A stretch of DNA of 64,000 nucleotides from Pseudobacter sp. GTDB taxonomy: Bacteria; Bacteroidota; Bacteroidia; Chitinophagales; Chitinophagaceae. The stretch spans positions 310,001 to 374,000 of the forward strand of contig JAFIGX010000014.1 of the NCBI GenBank assembly GCA_017849455.1. Reading direction: 5' to 3'. A program made the translations under genes and the position numbers. Positions 34,488 to 43,540 of the stretch are shown here, one piece after another. Numbering within the stretch: the stretch's first letter is position 1; each line of letters begins with the position of its first letter. Under the pieces are notes generated by a model that did no database searches, had not been told where the DNA came from, and was given only the letters and a program-made list of their open reading frames with translations.

Positions 34488-34699
34488 GATTTACTGGATG
34501 AATAGGATTGTGAGGAAAATTCGCCGTGAAAGAAAATTTCCGTTTAAAAATAGATCTAATCAATAAGAAAAAACAGCCTGCAAATTGCAGGCTGTTGAAA
34601 AACTTAGTATTGATGAATTATTGGAGCCGATAGGATAAACCAACCTCAAGGATAACCAAACTGCACAATCCTATTCATCCAGTAATTCATGATTCTGAC
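34477..34699. repeat. Nonamer-ladder pair between prmA start and pnp stop
   Basis: The left arm 34477-34516 (GTCTGAACCATGATTTAC and GGAT steps) and right arm 34664-34699 match over about 36 bases with four mismatches. They enclose the pnp terminator. The left head codes for the first residues of PrmA; the right head encodes the last residues Ser-Glu-Ser and stop of PNPase. Confidence 0.85.
34574..34594 (-). terminator. Intrinsic terminator after pnp
   Basis: CAGCCTGCA/TGCAGGCTG stem with a 3-base loop, followed on the minus strand by TTTTTTCTT. About 93 bases after the pnp stop. Confidence 0.85.
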
Positions 34700-36834
34700 T
34701 GTTCCGGGCGTTTGCCTTCCGGTTTTGGCATCAGCGCTTTGCGGCTCAGCTTGAACTTGCCTGTCTTATGGTCGATACCGATCAGCTTCACTTTCACTTT
34801 ATCGCCCTCCTTCAATACGCCGTCCATGCTTTCGAGGCGTTTCCAGGAGATCTCGCTGATATGCAACAAGCCTTGTTTGCCGGGCAGGAATTCCACGAAG
34901 GCGCCGAATTCCTTGATGCCTTTCACAGTGGCTTCGTATACGGAACCCACTTCCGGTACAGCTACGATGCCTTTGATCCAGGCTACGGCTTTCTCCAGTC
35001 CTTCCTTGGCCGGGCTGAAGATGCTCACTTCACCATAGTTGCCCACTTCTTCGATATTGATAGTGGTGCCGGTTTCGCGCTGGATCTCCTGTATGATCTT
35101 TCCTTGCGGCCCGATCACGGCTCCGATAAATTCTTTGTCGATGAACAGTTTTTCCATCCTCGGCGCATGTGGTTTCACTTCTTCACGGGCAGCAGGGATC
35201 GCTACATACATGGATTCGAGGATGTGCAGGCGTCCTTTGCGGGCCTGTTCCAGTGCCTCACGCATGATGTCCATGCTGAGGCCATCCACTTTGATGTCCA
35301 TTTGCACACCGCAGATCCCGTTGCGTGTACCGGTCACTTTGAAGTCCATATCACCGAGATGGTCTTCATCGCCCAGGATATCCGACAGGATCGCATATTT
35401 GTTATCTGTTCCGCGGGTGATCAATCCCATGGCAATACCGCCAACATGCTTGGGGAAAGGAACACCGGCATCCATCAGCGCCATCGATCCGGCACAGACA
35501 GTGGCCATGGAAGAAGATCCATTCGATTCGAGGATGTCGCTCACTATGCGCACTGTATAAGGATATTCATTACCGGGCATCATTTTTCTCAGTGAGCGCA
35601 TGGCGAGGTTACCATGACCTACTTCACGGCGGCCGGGAGCACGCATCATTTTCACTTCACCGGTAGAGAAGGGAGGGAAGTTATAGTGCAGGATGAATTT
35701 CGAATACACGGAGGTGGCAGCGCTTTCTACAAGCAGTTCATCCAGCGGTGTACCCAATGTTACGGTGGTGAGAGATTGTGTTTCACCACGGGTGAACAGG
35801 GCCGATCCGTGAGGAGAAGGGAGAACGTCCACTTCCATGCTCAGCGGACGGATCTGGTCCAACTGGCGACCGTCGAGGCGGGTGCGAACATCTAGGATCA
35901 CATTACGCACCACTTCCCATTTCAGGTCTTCGAAATATTTTTTCGCAAGCTTTTTCACGTCGTCTTCAGCTTCTTCACCCAGACTGTCGATCAATTCCTT
36001 TTTCAGGGTATCGAATGCCTCGGTGCGCTCGTTCTTGCCGGAGGCTGATTTGGCGATGGTAGCTATCTGGTCTTTGGCGAATGCAATGACTTTTTGCTGG
36101 AGCTCTTCGTTCTGTACGGGTTTTACGTATTCACGTTTTGCTTTGACGCCCACTTTGTCACGCAGTTCTTCCTGTGCTTTGATCTGGATGCGGATAGCAT
36201 CATGAGCGATCTGCAATGCTTTTACCAGGTCTTCTTCACTGCATTCATCCGATTCACCTTCTACCATCATGAGGTTCTTGTCGGTGGCGGCGATGATGAA
36301 GTCCATATCTGCTTTTTCGAGCTCGGTGCGACTGGGATTCACCACCAGGTTTCCTTCTACACGACCTACCCGGACTTCGGAAATGATCTCCTTGATGGGA
36401 ATATCGGAAACGGCGAGTGCGGCAGAGGCAGCGAGACAGGCCAACGCATCGGGCATTACTTCCTTATCGCTGGAAACGAGGGTCACGAGTACTTGCACAT
36501 CGCAGAAATAATCTTCTGGGAAAAGAGGGCGCAGGGCGCGGTCGATCAGGCGACTGACCAACACTTCATAATCGCTCAGCTTACCTTCCCTTTTGAAGAA
36601 GGAGCCGGGAATACGGCCGGCCGATGCGAATTTTTCCATATAATCCACCACGAGGGGGAAGAACTCCTGCCCTTCGCGCGGTTCTTTGTTGGCTACCACA
36701 GTAGCCAGGATGATACAGTTGCCCTGGCGAACGGTTACAGAGCCATGTGCCTGACGGGCCAGTTTGCCGGTTTCGATGGAAACCATGCGTCCACCGCCTA
36801 TATCAAAGGTTACACTAATAGGTTGAGAGAGCAT
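34687..36834 (-). CDS. pnp: Polyribonucleotide nucleotidyltransferase (PNPase)
   Basis: A 715-residue phosphorolytic 3'-5' exoribonuclease of mRNA decay. Two RNase PH domains are separated by an all-helical linker; the second contains MMRAPGRREVGHGNLA and the phosphate/metal site DILGDEDHLGDMDFKV. A KH domain (FIGAVIGPQGKIIQEIQ) and S1 domain (GSVYEATVKGIKEFGAFVEF) follow. Length is standard. It lies downstream of rpsO in the usual order, but a terminator separates them. The final residues derive from a ladder repeat. Confidence 0.97.
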   Translation of the reverse strand: MLSQPISVTFDIGGGRMVSIETGKLARQAHGSVTVRQGNCIILATVVANKEPREGQEFFPLVVDYMEKFASAGRIPGSFFKREGKLSDYEVLVSRLIDRALRPLFPEDYFCDVQVLVTLVSSDKEVMPDALACLAASAALAVSDIPIKEIISEVRVGRVEGNLVVNPSRTELEKADMDFIIAATDKNLMMVEGESDECSEEDLVKALQIAHDAIRIQIKAQEELRDKVGVKAKREYVKPVQNEELQQKVIAFAKDQIATIAKSASGKNERTEAFDTLKKELIDSLGEEAEDDVKKLAKKYFEDLKWEVVRNVILDVRTRLDGRQLDQIRPLSMEVDVLPSPHGSALFTRGETQSLTTVTLGTPLDELLVESAATSVYSKFILHYNFPPFSTGEVKMMRAPGRREVGHGNLAMRSLRKMMPGNEYPYTVRIVSDILESNGSSSMATVCAGSMALMDAGVPFPKHVGGIAMGLITRGTDNKYAILSDILGDEDHLGDMDFKVTGTRNGICGVQMDIKVDGLSMDIMREALEQARKGRLHILESMYVAIPAAREEVKPHAPRMEKLFIDKEFIGAVIGPQGKIIQEIQRETGTTINIEEVGNYGEVSIFSPAKEGLEKAVAWIKGIVAVPEVGSVYEATVKGIKEFGAFVEFLPGKQGLLHISEISWKRLESMDGVLKEGDKVKVKLIGIDHKTGKFKLSRKALMPKPEGKRPEQSES

Positions 36835-36954
36835 AATAATCTCAATTTACGGCTGAAGATCCCCAATCGGGAGGAGGGAAAATGGAGGCTGGCGATCCGC
36901 AACCAGGTTAAAAAACGTTTTTTTTCTACTAAAAAGCCACCGGATAAAAAGAAG

Positions 36955-36984
36955 TATTCCCAACCGTTCTTTCAGTTGGGAATA
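36955..36984 (-). terminator. Intrinsic terminator after rpsO
   Basis: TATTCCCAAC pairs with GTTGGGAATA around a 10-base loop. On the minus strand it follows the S15 stop by 22 bases and is trailed by CTTCTTTTTAT. Confidence 0.8.
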
Positions 36985-37006
36985 ATCATTTATCATACTG
37001 CAGTCT

Positions 37007-37279
37007 TTATTTTCTGATTCCAAGTTTCTCGATCAAAGCACGATAGCCCTGCAGGTTGTGCTTGCTCAGGTAGTTCAGCAAGCGCTTGCGCTGGCCTACC
37101 AGTTTCATCAATCCGCGGTGGGTAGAAAAATCCTTCTTGTTTTGCTGAAGGTGCTCTGAAATACGATTGATACGCTCTGTCAGTAAAGCGATTTGTCCTT
37201 CGATGGAACCTGTATTGGTGGCTTTACCTCCAAATTGCGTGAAAAGATCAGATACTTTTTCTTTGGTTAAATAAGGCAT
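37007..37279 (-). CDS. rpsO: 30S ribosomal protein S15
   Basis: A 90-residue small-subunit protein that binds the central domain of 16S rRNA. Hallmarks are TGSIEGQIALLTERINRISEHL, KKDFSTHRGLMKLVGQRKRLL and YLSKHNLQGYRALIEKLGI. The frame opens eight codons earlier, but MPYLTKEKVSDLF at 37279 is the conserved N-terminus. Confidence 0.97.
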   Translation of the reverse strand: MPYLTKEKVSDLFTQFGGKATNTGSIEGQIALLTERINRISEHLQQNKKDFSTHRGLMKLVGQRKRLLNYLSKHNLQGYRALIEKLGIRK

Positions 37280-37329
37280 CTCAATTTTTTTTAAAACATC
37301 CAATAGTTTGCTTCTTCTTAATTTGCCGG

Positions 37330-37337
37330 CAAAGGTA
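37330..37337 (-). promoter_or_regulatory. -7 element for rpsO
   Basis: TACCTTTG on the minus strand matches TAnnTTTG, 51 bases before the ATG. A -33 element is not clear. Confidence 0.5.
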
Positions 37338-37410
37338 TAGAATTAATTCTGAATTTAATATTTTCGGGGTTGTATTTTTTATCAATGTAGGCGATAACCC
37401 CCTGGCTGCT

Positions 37411-38496
37411 ATGAAGAAACTCGTGTTTACAGTGACCAACGACCTCTCGTTCGACCAGCGAATGATCCGCATTTGCTCCAGCCTCGTGCGGGCGGGTTAT
37501 GAGGTTACGCTGGTGGGGGTCAAAAACAGGTCGGCATTGCCGCTAACAGAACAGCCCTTCCGGCAACGGAGGCTGCATTGTTATTTCAGCAAAGGAAAGG
37601 CATTTTATATCGAATTCAACCTGAAGCTCTTCTTCCTCCTGCTATTCAGGCGGATGGACCTGGTATGCGCCATCGACCTCGATACCATCCTCCCCTGCCT
37701 GTTGGTATCTTCCATAAAAGGTACCCACCGGGTATATGATGCCCATGAGCTTTTTTGTGAAATGAAGGAAGTGGCCACCAGGCCACGCATCCGGAAGATG
37801 TGGAAATGGGTGGAAAGAAAGTCCGTGCCCAGGTTCCGGCACTGCTATACCGTCAATGACCTGATCGCTTCGGAATTCGGGAGAATGTACGGTTGCCCTT
37901 TCGCCGTGATCCGCAATGTGCCGGTAGGAGCCCCGCTCACCATTCCAGCCAAAAAAGAAAAATTCATCCTTTACCAGGGAGCGGTGAATGAAGGAAGAAG
38001 CTTCGAGACCCTCATCCCGGCCATGAAACAGGTGCACGCCCGTCTGATCATTTGCGGGGATGGCAATTTTATGGAAAAGGCCCGCGCTTTAGTGGCGGAA
38101 CATGGCCTTGCCGATAAAATAATATTCAGGGGAAGGGTATTGCCGGAAGACCTCCGGCGCTTCACACCGGAGGCCTGGGTGGGCATCACGATCTGTGATA
38201 GAGAAGGACTTAGCATCTATTATTCCCTGGCCAACCGGTTTTTCGACTACATGCAGGCCGGGGTGCCACAATTATGTGTGGATTATCCCGTTTACCGTGA
38301 AATAAACAATCAGTACCCGATCGCTGTTTTAATTGACGATCTGAGTATCGACACCATTGCCAACCAGTTGAATAGACTATTGCAGGACCAACAGCTTTAT
38401 GATTCATTACAGCAAAATTGCCTGAAAGCGCGGGAAATCTTTACCTGGCAGGAAGAGGAAAAAAAACTGATCGCATTTTACTCAAATATTTTCTGA
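37411..38496 (+). CDS. Glycosyltransferase family 4
   Basis: A 361-residue GT-B enzyme that transfers a sugar from a nucleotide donor. The N-domain starts KLVFTVTNDLSFDQRMIRIC with HRVYDAHELFCEM; the C-domain has KFILYQGAVNEGRSFETL, LIICGDGNFMEKARAL and a donor-site region KIIFRGRVLPEDL to EGLSIYYSLANRFFDYMQAG, where the Glu-containing loop is typical. Acceptor and sugar unknown. Four bases separate it from the second glycosyltransferase, so they form an operon. Confidence 0.85.
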   Translation: MKKLVFTVTNDLSFDQRMIRICSSLVRAGYEVTLVGVKNRSALPLTEQPFRQRRLHCYFSKGKAFYIEFNLKLFFLLLFRRMDLVCAIDLDTILPCLLVSSIKGTHRVYDAHELFCEMKEVATRPRIRKMWKWVERKSVPRFRHCYTVNDLIASEFGRMYGCPFAVIRNVPVGAPLTIPAKKEKFILYQGAVNEGRSFETLIPAMKQVHARLIICGDGNFMEKARALVAEHGLADKIIFRGRVLPEDLRRFTPEAWVGITICDREGLSIYYSLANRFFDYMQAGVPQLCVDYPVYREINNQYPIAVLIDDLSIDTIANQLNRLLQDQQLYDSLQQNCLKAREIFTWQEEEKKLIAFYSNIF

Positions 38497-38500
38497 ACTT

Positions 38501-39625
38501 TTGGAAAAGCATTTACATATCGTTTCTTTCGATGTCCCCTACCCCGTTACCCATGGCGGGTTCTTCGATCCTTATTATAAATTGGTGGCGCTTCATGAGG
38601 CAGGTGTCAGGATACATTTGCATTGCTTCGAATATGGCCGCGGTGAACAGCCGGAACTGGAGAAATATTGTGAAGAAGTTCACTACTATGAACGACAGTG
38701 TGGCCATAAAGGTTTCTCGCACAAGTTGCCTTATATCGTTGCATCCCGCGCCAGTGCTGAACTGACCGACAATCTCGTTAAAGATGATCATCCCGTATTG
38801 TTGGAAGGCGTGCATTGCACTTACTTATTGCACGACGATCGTTTCAGGGACCGCTCCATCATACTGCGCCTGCACAATGTGGAATACCAATACTACCGGC
38901 AATTGTTCAGCAGCACACATTCCGTGGTGAAAAAATTATATTACCTGCATGAAAGCAAATTGCTGCGATCCTATGAAGCTTCTATTGCATCGAAAGTAAA
39001 GGTCCTGGCCGTATCGGAGCAGGATGCACAAATTTACCGCGAAGAATTCGGCGCCGACCGGGTGGAGACATTGCCGGTCTTCCTTCCATTTGGTGAAATT
39101 GCTTCGCAGGAAGGCATGGGCTGTTTCTGTTTGTACCAGGGTAATTTATCGGTGGAGGAAAATGAAAAGGCCGCCCTGTGGCTGATGCGTGAAGTGTTCG
39201 ATGAATTGCCGGTCCATTTCATTGTGGCGGGGAAAGACCCATCGCGCAAATTGGAGCGGGTCACCGGTCGCCAATCGCTCACCTGCCTGGTGGCAAATCC
39301 TTCCGAACAGGAAATGCAGGACATGATCGCCAAAGCACAGATCAATATTCTACCTTCTTTCAACTGTACGGGCACCAAACTGAAATTGCTGAATGCTCTT
39401 TTCAATGGCCGTCACTGCGTGGTGAACGATGCGGCGGTAGATGGCACCAGCCTGGGGCCTGCCTGCCATATCGGTTCCAATGCAAAGGCGTTGAAGGAGA
39501 TCATTGCACAATTGTATCACAGCCCATTCACCCATGAAGAGATCTTGCTGCGACAAAGGCTGTTACAGGGCATCTACGATAACCGGCAGAATGCACGACA
39601 GTTGATCAACTATATCTGGAAATAA
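38501..39625 (+). CDS. Glycosyltransferase, GT4/GT1-like
   Basis: A 374-residue GT-B protein starting at TTG 38501 (LEKHLHIVSFDVPYPVTHGG), which is the standard beginning; no ATG fits. GFFDPYYKL in the N-domain, and LYQGNLSVEENEKAALWL, FIVAGKDPSRKLE and NILPSFNCTGTKLKLLNALF in the donor half. The Asn-Cys-Thr-Gly-Thr-Lys stretch takes the place of the usual acidic donor motif. Likely acts with the preceding enzyme on the same surface glycan. Convergent with ftsE, with two bases between stops. Confidence 0.78.
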   Translation: MEKHLHIVSFDVPYPVTHGGFFDPYYKLVALHEAGVRIHLHCFEYGRGEQPELEKYCEEVHYYERQCGHKGFSHKLPYIVASRASAELTDNLVKDDHPVLLEGVHCTYLLHDDRFRDRSIILRLHNVEYQYYRQLFSSTHSVVKKLYYLHESKLLRSYEASIASKVKVLAVSEQDAQIYREEFGADRVETLPVFLPFGEIASQEGMGCFCLYQGNLSVEENEKAALWLMREVFDELPVHFIVAGKDPSRKLERVTGRQSLTCLVANPSEQEMQDMIAKAQINILPSFNCTGTKLKLLNALFNGRHCVVNDAAVDGTSLGPACHIGSNAKALKEIIAQLYHSPFTHEEILLRQRLLQGIYDNRQNARQLINYIWK

Positions 39626-39627
39626 GA

Positions 39628-40317
39628 TCAATCGATGGAAATGGTGGCATTATCGATCACCCTGCCCCTTTCGGTACGCACCATGCGTGCGGGGAATTTA
39701 TTGATGACGATATAATCATGGGTGGCCATCATGATCGCTGTTCCATAATCGCGCGAGATCTGGAAAAGCAATTGCATGATCTCGTCGGAGGTTTCGGGAT
39801 CGAGGTTACCGGTAGGTTCGTCGGCCAGGATCAGTTTGGGAGAATTGAGCAATGCTCTCGCTACGTCTACCCTTTGCTGTTCGCCGCCGCTCAGCTCGAA
39901 AGGCATTTTGAAACCTTTTGCTTTCAATCCCACTTTATCGAGCACATCGAGGATTTTTTCGTCCATCAGTTTTTCATCTTTCCATCCTGTAGCGCGCAGC
40001 ACGAACTTCAGGTTATCGTTCACGTTACGATCGGTGAGCAATTGAAAATCCTGGAAAACAACGCCCAGGTTGCGTCGCAGGAAGGGCACTTTTTTCCAGT
40101 CCATATCCCGGAGGTTGAAACCAACCACCGTACATTCACCTTCTTTGAGCGCCAGGTCGCCGTACAGCGTTTTAAGCAGGCTGGATTTCCCGGTGCCTGT
40201 TTTTCCTACCAGGTACACAAATTCGCCTCTGTTCACCTGCAGATTCACATCCTGTAAGATCAGATTATTGCCCTGGTAAATATTAACGTGCCTGAGTTCG
40301 ATAATGGTTTCCTGCAT
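39628..40317 (-). CDS. ftsE: Cell division ABC ATPase FtsE
   Basis: A 229-residue ABC-type ATPase that with the membrane protein FtsX regulates peptidoglycan hydrolases at the division site. Walker [13 protein letters not shown] loop [14 protein letters not shown], signature [15 protein letters not shown], Walker [13 protein letters not shown] and switch His MMATHDY are all intact, and [20 protein letters not shown] is FtsE-like. ftsX is not adjacent here. Confidence 0.9.
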   Translation of the reverse strand: MQETIIELRHVNIYQGNNLILQDVNLQVNRGEFVYLVGKTGTGKSSLLKTLYGDLALKEGECTVVGFNLRDMDWKKVPFLRRNLGVVFQDFQLLTDRNVNDNLKFVLRATGWKDEKLMDEKILDVLDKVGLKAKGFKMPFELSGGEQQRVDVARALLNSPKLILADEPTGNLDPETSDEIMQLLFQISRDYGTAIMMATHDYIVINKFPARMVRTERGRVIDNATISID

Positions 40318-40340
40318 ATCCGGGATCGGTTAAGTAGAAA

Positions 40341-40348
40341 CAAATGTA
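40341..40348 (-). promoter_or_regulatory. -7 element for ftsE
   Basis: TACATTTG on the minus strand matches TAnnTTTG, 24 bases before the ATG and 17 bases below the DinB stop. Confidence 0.5.
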
Positions 40349-40364
40349 AGAATAAAGTTCATAT

Positions 40365-40850
40365 CTACTTCAGGACCAGCACGAGTTGACCCAAATGATG
40401 CGCCAGGTGATTGGTGCGGTTGATGAGCACATTCAGCTTATTCCGCCAGGGCTCCTTTTCAAAATCTTCTTTCGAAACAAGGGTATGTGGCCCGAACCAT
40501 GCGTCGGGACTGAGTTCTGCAAAATGTTTGTCGAGCGTTCCATTGATGGATTTCCATTGCTCCCTTAACGATTGTGCCGGCGGCAATGCAGTACCGGCAT
40601 TGTCCGGTTCCCGGATGAAAATACTATCGAGCCCGGGGTACTGCCGGTTGCCCAGTCCCAGGATGGGGAGCATACCATCATGAACGGCCGTGAGATGTCC
40701 CAGTACATAGATCACCCTGTTCCTGCCCGGTGCGATCTCTTTTTGCAGCCCTTCATCATCGAGCTGATCGAAAGCCGCGGTAGCTTTTTTGATATGGCTG
40801 TTCCAGGCATTCAATGCCATTTTAATAAAAAGTTGGTCTTTGTTTTCCAT
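40365..40850 (-). CDS. DinB family protein
   Basis: A 161-residue four-helix-bundle protein of the DinB/YfiT superfamily, whose members often bind a metal through three His and act in thiol-dependent or stress reactions. Candidate ligands are His71-like in YVLGHLTAVHDGML and the C-terminal NHLAHHLGQL. Start at 40850 (MENKDQLFIKMALNAW); the open frame runs further upstream but without conserved sequence. Function unknown. Confidence 0.75.
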   Translation of the reverse strand: MENKDQLFIKMALNAWNSHIKKATAAFDQLDDEGLQKEIAPGRNRVIYVLGHLTAVHDGMLPILGLGNRQYPGLDSIFIREPDNAGTALPPAQSLREQWKSINGTLDKHFAELSPDAWFGPHTLVSKEDFEKEPWRNKLNVLINRTNHLAHHLGQLVLVLK

Positions 40851-40893
40851 TGTAGTAGTGGTTAAGATGGGCGCTATTGAAAGAAAATTAATC

Positions 40894-41460
40894 TCACACT
40901 CTCGTATAATGTAATCCAACTGCTCCGTTTTTTAATGGTGTTGCTTTTACCAGCTTCAGATTGGTTTTGTTTTTTATATTCTGATAGGCAGGTATACCAC
41001 TTCCCAATAGTACCGGGTTAAGCGTAAGCTGGTATTCATCAATTAAATCAAGCTCCATAAATGAATGCGCCAGTCCGGGACTGCCAAATATCACGAGGTC
41101 TTTCCCAGGTTGTTGTTTTAGCTTATTTATTTCTTCGGCAATGTTGTCATTTATAACTATAGTGTTGTTCCACTCTGCTTTTTTCATGGTTTTGGAAAAC
41201 ACAATTTTGGATACTTTATCTACCCATTGGGCATGTGCCTTACTGTGTTCGCTTGCATCAGGATTATCGAGCATTGCAGGCCAGTAGCCTGCCATCAATT
41301 CATAGGTTACCCGTCCATATACGGGAGAGCCAACAGTAGCCACTATTCCATCAGCGTATTGCTGCAATTCACTGTCATAAGGGATCCAATTCAGCCCGCT
41401 GTTTGCATCTGCAGCAAAACCATCGAGCGATACATGCATAAATAAAACCAGCTTTCTCAT
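40894..41460 (-). CDS. Dihydrofolate reductase family protein (RibD C-terminal-like)
   Basis: A 188-residue NADPH-binding-fold protein. The opening RKLVLFMHVSLDGFAA and the motifs GSPVYGRVTYELMAGYWP and DLVIFGSPGLAHSFMELDLIDEYQL are typical of the YyaP/RibD-C group of DHFR-like proteins common in Bacteroidota. Not the housekeeping FolA. Substrate unknown. DinB lies 43 bases downstream on the same strand. Confidence 0.82.
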   Translation of the reverse strand: MRKLVLFMHVSLDGFAADANSGLNWIPYDSELQQYADGIVATVGSPVYGRVTYELMAGYWPAMLDNPDASEHSKAHAQWVDKVSKIVFSKTMKKAEWNNTIVINDNIAEEINKLKQQPGKDLVIFGSPGLAHSFMELDLIDEYQLTLNPVLLGSGIPAYQNIKNKTNLKLVKATPLKNGAVGLHYTRV

Positions 41461-41922
41461 AGTACTATTTTTTAATTGTTATTTGTATTGTTTAGCTATG
41501 ATAGCTCAGCAACCAGTGATTACCGAATTTATCGGTCAGCATACCAAACAACTCACCCCGGGAGATATCTGTCGGGGTGAATGGCTTTCCGCCAGCGCAG
41601 GTGTTCCTGTAATCCCATGCACTAAAATAAGGAATATTTAGCCGTTGCCGGGTCTTCTGACTGGTCAATCAATTTCAATCCGAAGTCCTGAAATATTCGC
41701 CAATCTCGTTTTTCATTAACGCTGGAGAGCGTCGAATTAATTTTCTACTGTTCAGGTTGTCGGACCGCTTCATGACAAGACCGGTCCTGCCATTCTTCAA
41801 CACCGTGTTAATAAATCCGGTAAAGTAGATGACCGGTTTTTACTTAATTTTCCTGTACTGGTACAAACCTTGCTGTTTGCCGGAAGAATACCACTTCCTC
41901 CAACCCAAGAATACAAAGACCT
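41461..41922. other. Intergenic region with decayed coding fragments
   Basis: Besides the VOC remnant, the minus strand holds two further short open stretches in other frames (around 41672-41830). One includes the phrase DWRIFQDFGLKLIDQSEDP, which looks like former protein. No complete gene. Confidence 0.5.
41492..41668 (-). pseudogene. Remnant of a VOC/PhnB-like protein
   Basis: The last 32 codons read GGKPFTPTDISRG then ELFGMLTDKFGNHW and a stop. This is the C-terminal strand-loop of PhnB-type vicinal-oxygen-chelate (glyoxalase/bleomycin-resistance) proteins. Upstream the frame stays open for only 26 more codons before a stop, and the expected N-terminal 110 residues are missing. It is part of a decayed patch downstream of the DHFR-like gene's start. 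Confidence 0.55.
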
Positions 41923-43398
41923 ATGAACTGGCAACCGAAGCAATCATTGACCGAAGAAGAGATCCGGACAGGAATGAGATTGGGGATTGGCGACGGGCTG
42001 GCGTCGGAGGCTATGACGAGCCTTACCGGCGGGGCCTTCCTGGTGGCTTTTGCATTGCTGCTGGGCGCATCCAACTTCGAGATCGGGTTATTGGCCGCCT
42101 TTCCCACACTCACCAATATCTTTCAACTGGTTTCCATCTGGCTCGTTCAGCGTTTCAATAACCGCCGCGCCATCAGCGTGATCTGTTCATTATGCGCACG
42201 GATACCACTGGTGGTCATCGGAAGCCTCCCCCTCCTCGTTCCTTCCATGACCATCCAGCCGGTGATCGCTTTCTTATTCTGCTATTACCTCTTTGCTTCC
42301 GTGGCAAGCCTTAGCTGGAATGCCTGGATGAAAGACCTGATCCCTGAAAACCTGCTGGGCTCCTATTTTTCAAGGCGCACCAGTTATATGACGGCTACCA
42401 ATGCCACCATGAGCCTCACCATGGCCATCTTCGTGGATTATATCAAGAAACATCATCCCGATTGGACACTGAATGTTTACGCAGGCATGTACATTGCCGG
42501 GGGCATCATCGGGATCATTGGGGCGATCATTTTGTCGAAAGTGCCCGAACCGCAATCCTTTCTCGTACGGGAGAATATCGTGAAGTTGTTCATGCGCCCA
42601 CTGCGCGACGGCAATTTCAGGCGACTGCTCGTTTTCAATTCGGCCTGGGTCTTTGCCGTGAATATAGCCACCCCGTTCTTTTCCGTGTTCATGATGAAAA
42701 CACTGGGACTGGAGATATCCTACGTGATCGGCCTTACTATTATCAGCCAGTTGTTCAGTATGTTCACCGTGCAGGTCTGGGGACGCTATTCCGATAAATA
42801 CAGCAATAAGACCATCATCGCTATCGGCGCGCCATTGTATATACTGGTGATGATCGGATGGTGTTTCGTGGGCATCTATTCCCGCTTCGGGGCCAATCTC
42901 TCGCTCCTGGTCCTTATCCATATCGTAACAGGCATCGCCACCGGAGGCATCAATCTCTCCCTCACCAATATCGGGTTGAAACTGGCGCCGAGGAATGAGG
43001 CTATCGTTTACCTGTCAGCGAAGAATATCGTGACCGCCATCTTTTCTGCCATGGCCCCGTTACTGGGTGGTTCCCTCGCAGATTATTTCTCCCACCGGAA
43101 ACTGGTGATCAATATCGAATGGAGCGGGCCCCGCCTCAACAAGATCTTCCATCTCGTATCCCTGCATGAATGGAATTTCCTCTTTCTCATCGCCGCCATC
43201 GGGGCATTCATTGCTGCGGAGTTCCTGCTGGCAGTAAAGGAAACAGGCGAAGTGAATAAGACCGAAGTGATCCGTGAAATGCGCTCTTCCATACGCAACA
43301 ACCTCAAGGAATATTTCCTGATCGGTCACCTGCTGAGCTGGCAGGAACACTTGTGGGGCTTGTTCCGCGGAAAGAAGAAAGAAAAGGAAAAAGAATAA
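41923..43398 (+). CDS. MFS transporter
   Basis: A 491-residue major facilitator with about 12 hydrophobic helices. The N-terminal half shows IGDGLASEAMTSLTGGAFLV and the loop LVQRFNNRRAISVI, the second half WGRYSDKYSNKTIIAIGAP, which is the repeated intracellular motif. A long polar insertion lies before the last helix, and there is a Lys/Glu-rich cytoplasmic tail of about 60 residues. Substrate unknown. Confidence 0.85.
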   Translation: MNWQPKQSLTEEEIRTGMRLGIGDGLASEAMTSLTGGAFLVAFALLLGASNFEIGLLAAFPTLTNIFQLVSIWLVQRFNNRRAISVICSLCARIPLVVIGSLPLLVPSMTIQPVIAFLFCYYLFASVASLSWNAWMKDLIPENLLGSYFSRRTSYMTATNATMSLTMAIFVDYIKKHHPDWTLNVYAGMYIAGGIIGIIGAIILSKVPEPQSFLVRENIVKLFMRPLRDGNFRRLLVFNSAWVFAVNIATPFFSVFMMKTLGLEISYVIGLTIISQLFSMFTVQVWGRYSDKYSNKTIIAIGAPLYILVMIGWCFVGIYSRFGANLSLLVLIHIVTGIATGGINLSLTNIGLKLAPRNEAIVYLSAKNIVTAIFSAMAPLLGGSLADYFSHRKLVINIEWSGPRLNKIFHLVSLHEWNFLFLIAAIGAFIAAEFLLAVKETGEVNKTEVIREMRSSIRNNLKEYFLIGHLLSWQEHLWGLFRGKKKEKEKE

Positions 43399-43402
43399 GG
43401 CT

Positions 43403-43410
43403 TACCTTTG
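43403..43410 (+). promoter_or_regulatory. Candidate -7 element for the cytochrome oxidase gene
   Basis: TACCTTTG matches TAnnTTTG. It lies 131 bases before the ATG; no good -33 element. Confidence 0.3.
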
Positions 43411-43540
43411 TTCTGTAGAACGCTCTACTCTTTCTCTCCCACCAACTGACTGGCCGGTAAATTGCTGCCACCTGACCTGATCAACAACCCGATCTGCTGT
43501 ACAGTTGTACAGGTTCTGTTCAAGCTTAAATGATCCCATC

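Noticed and set aside
34768..35595. 275-codon plus-strand frame within pnp
   Set aside because: Antisense shadow of the conserved PNPase frame; His/Phe-rich composition typical of reversed coding DNA.
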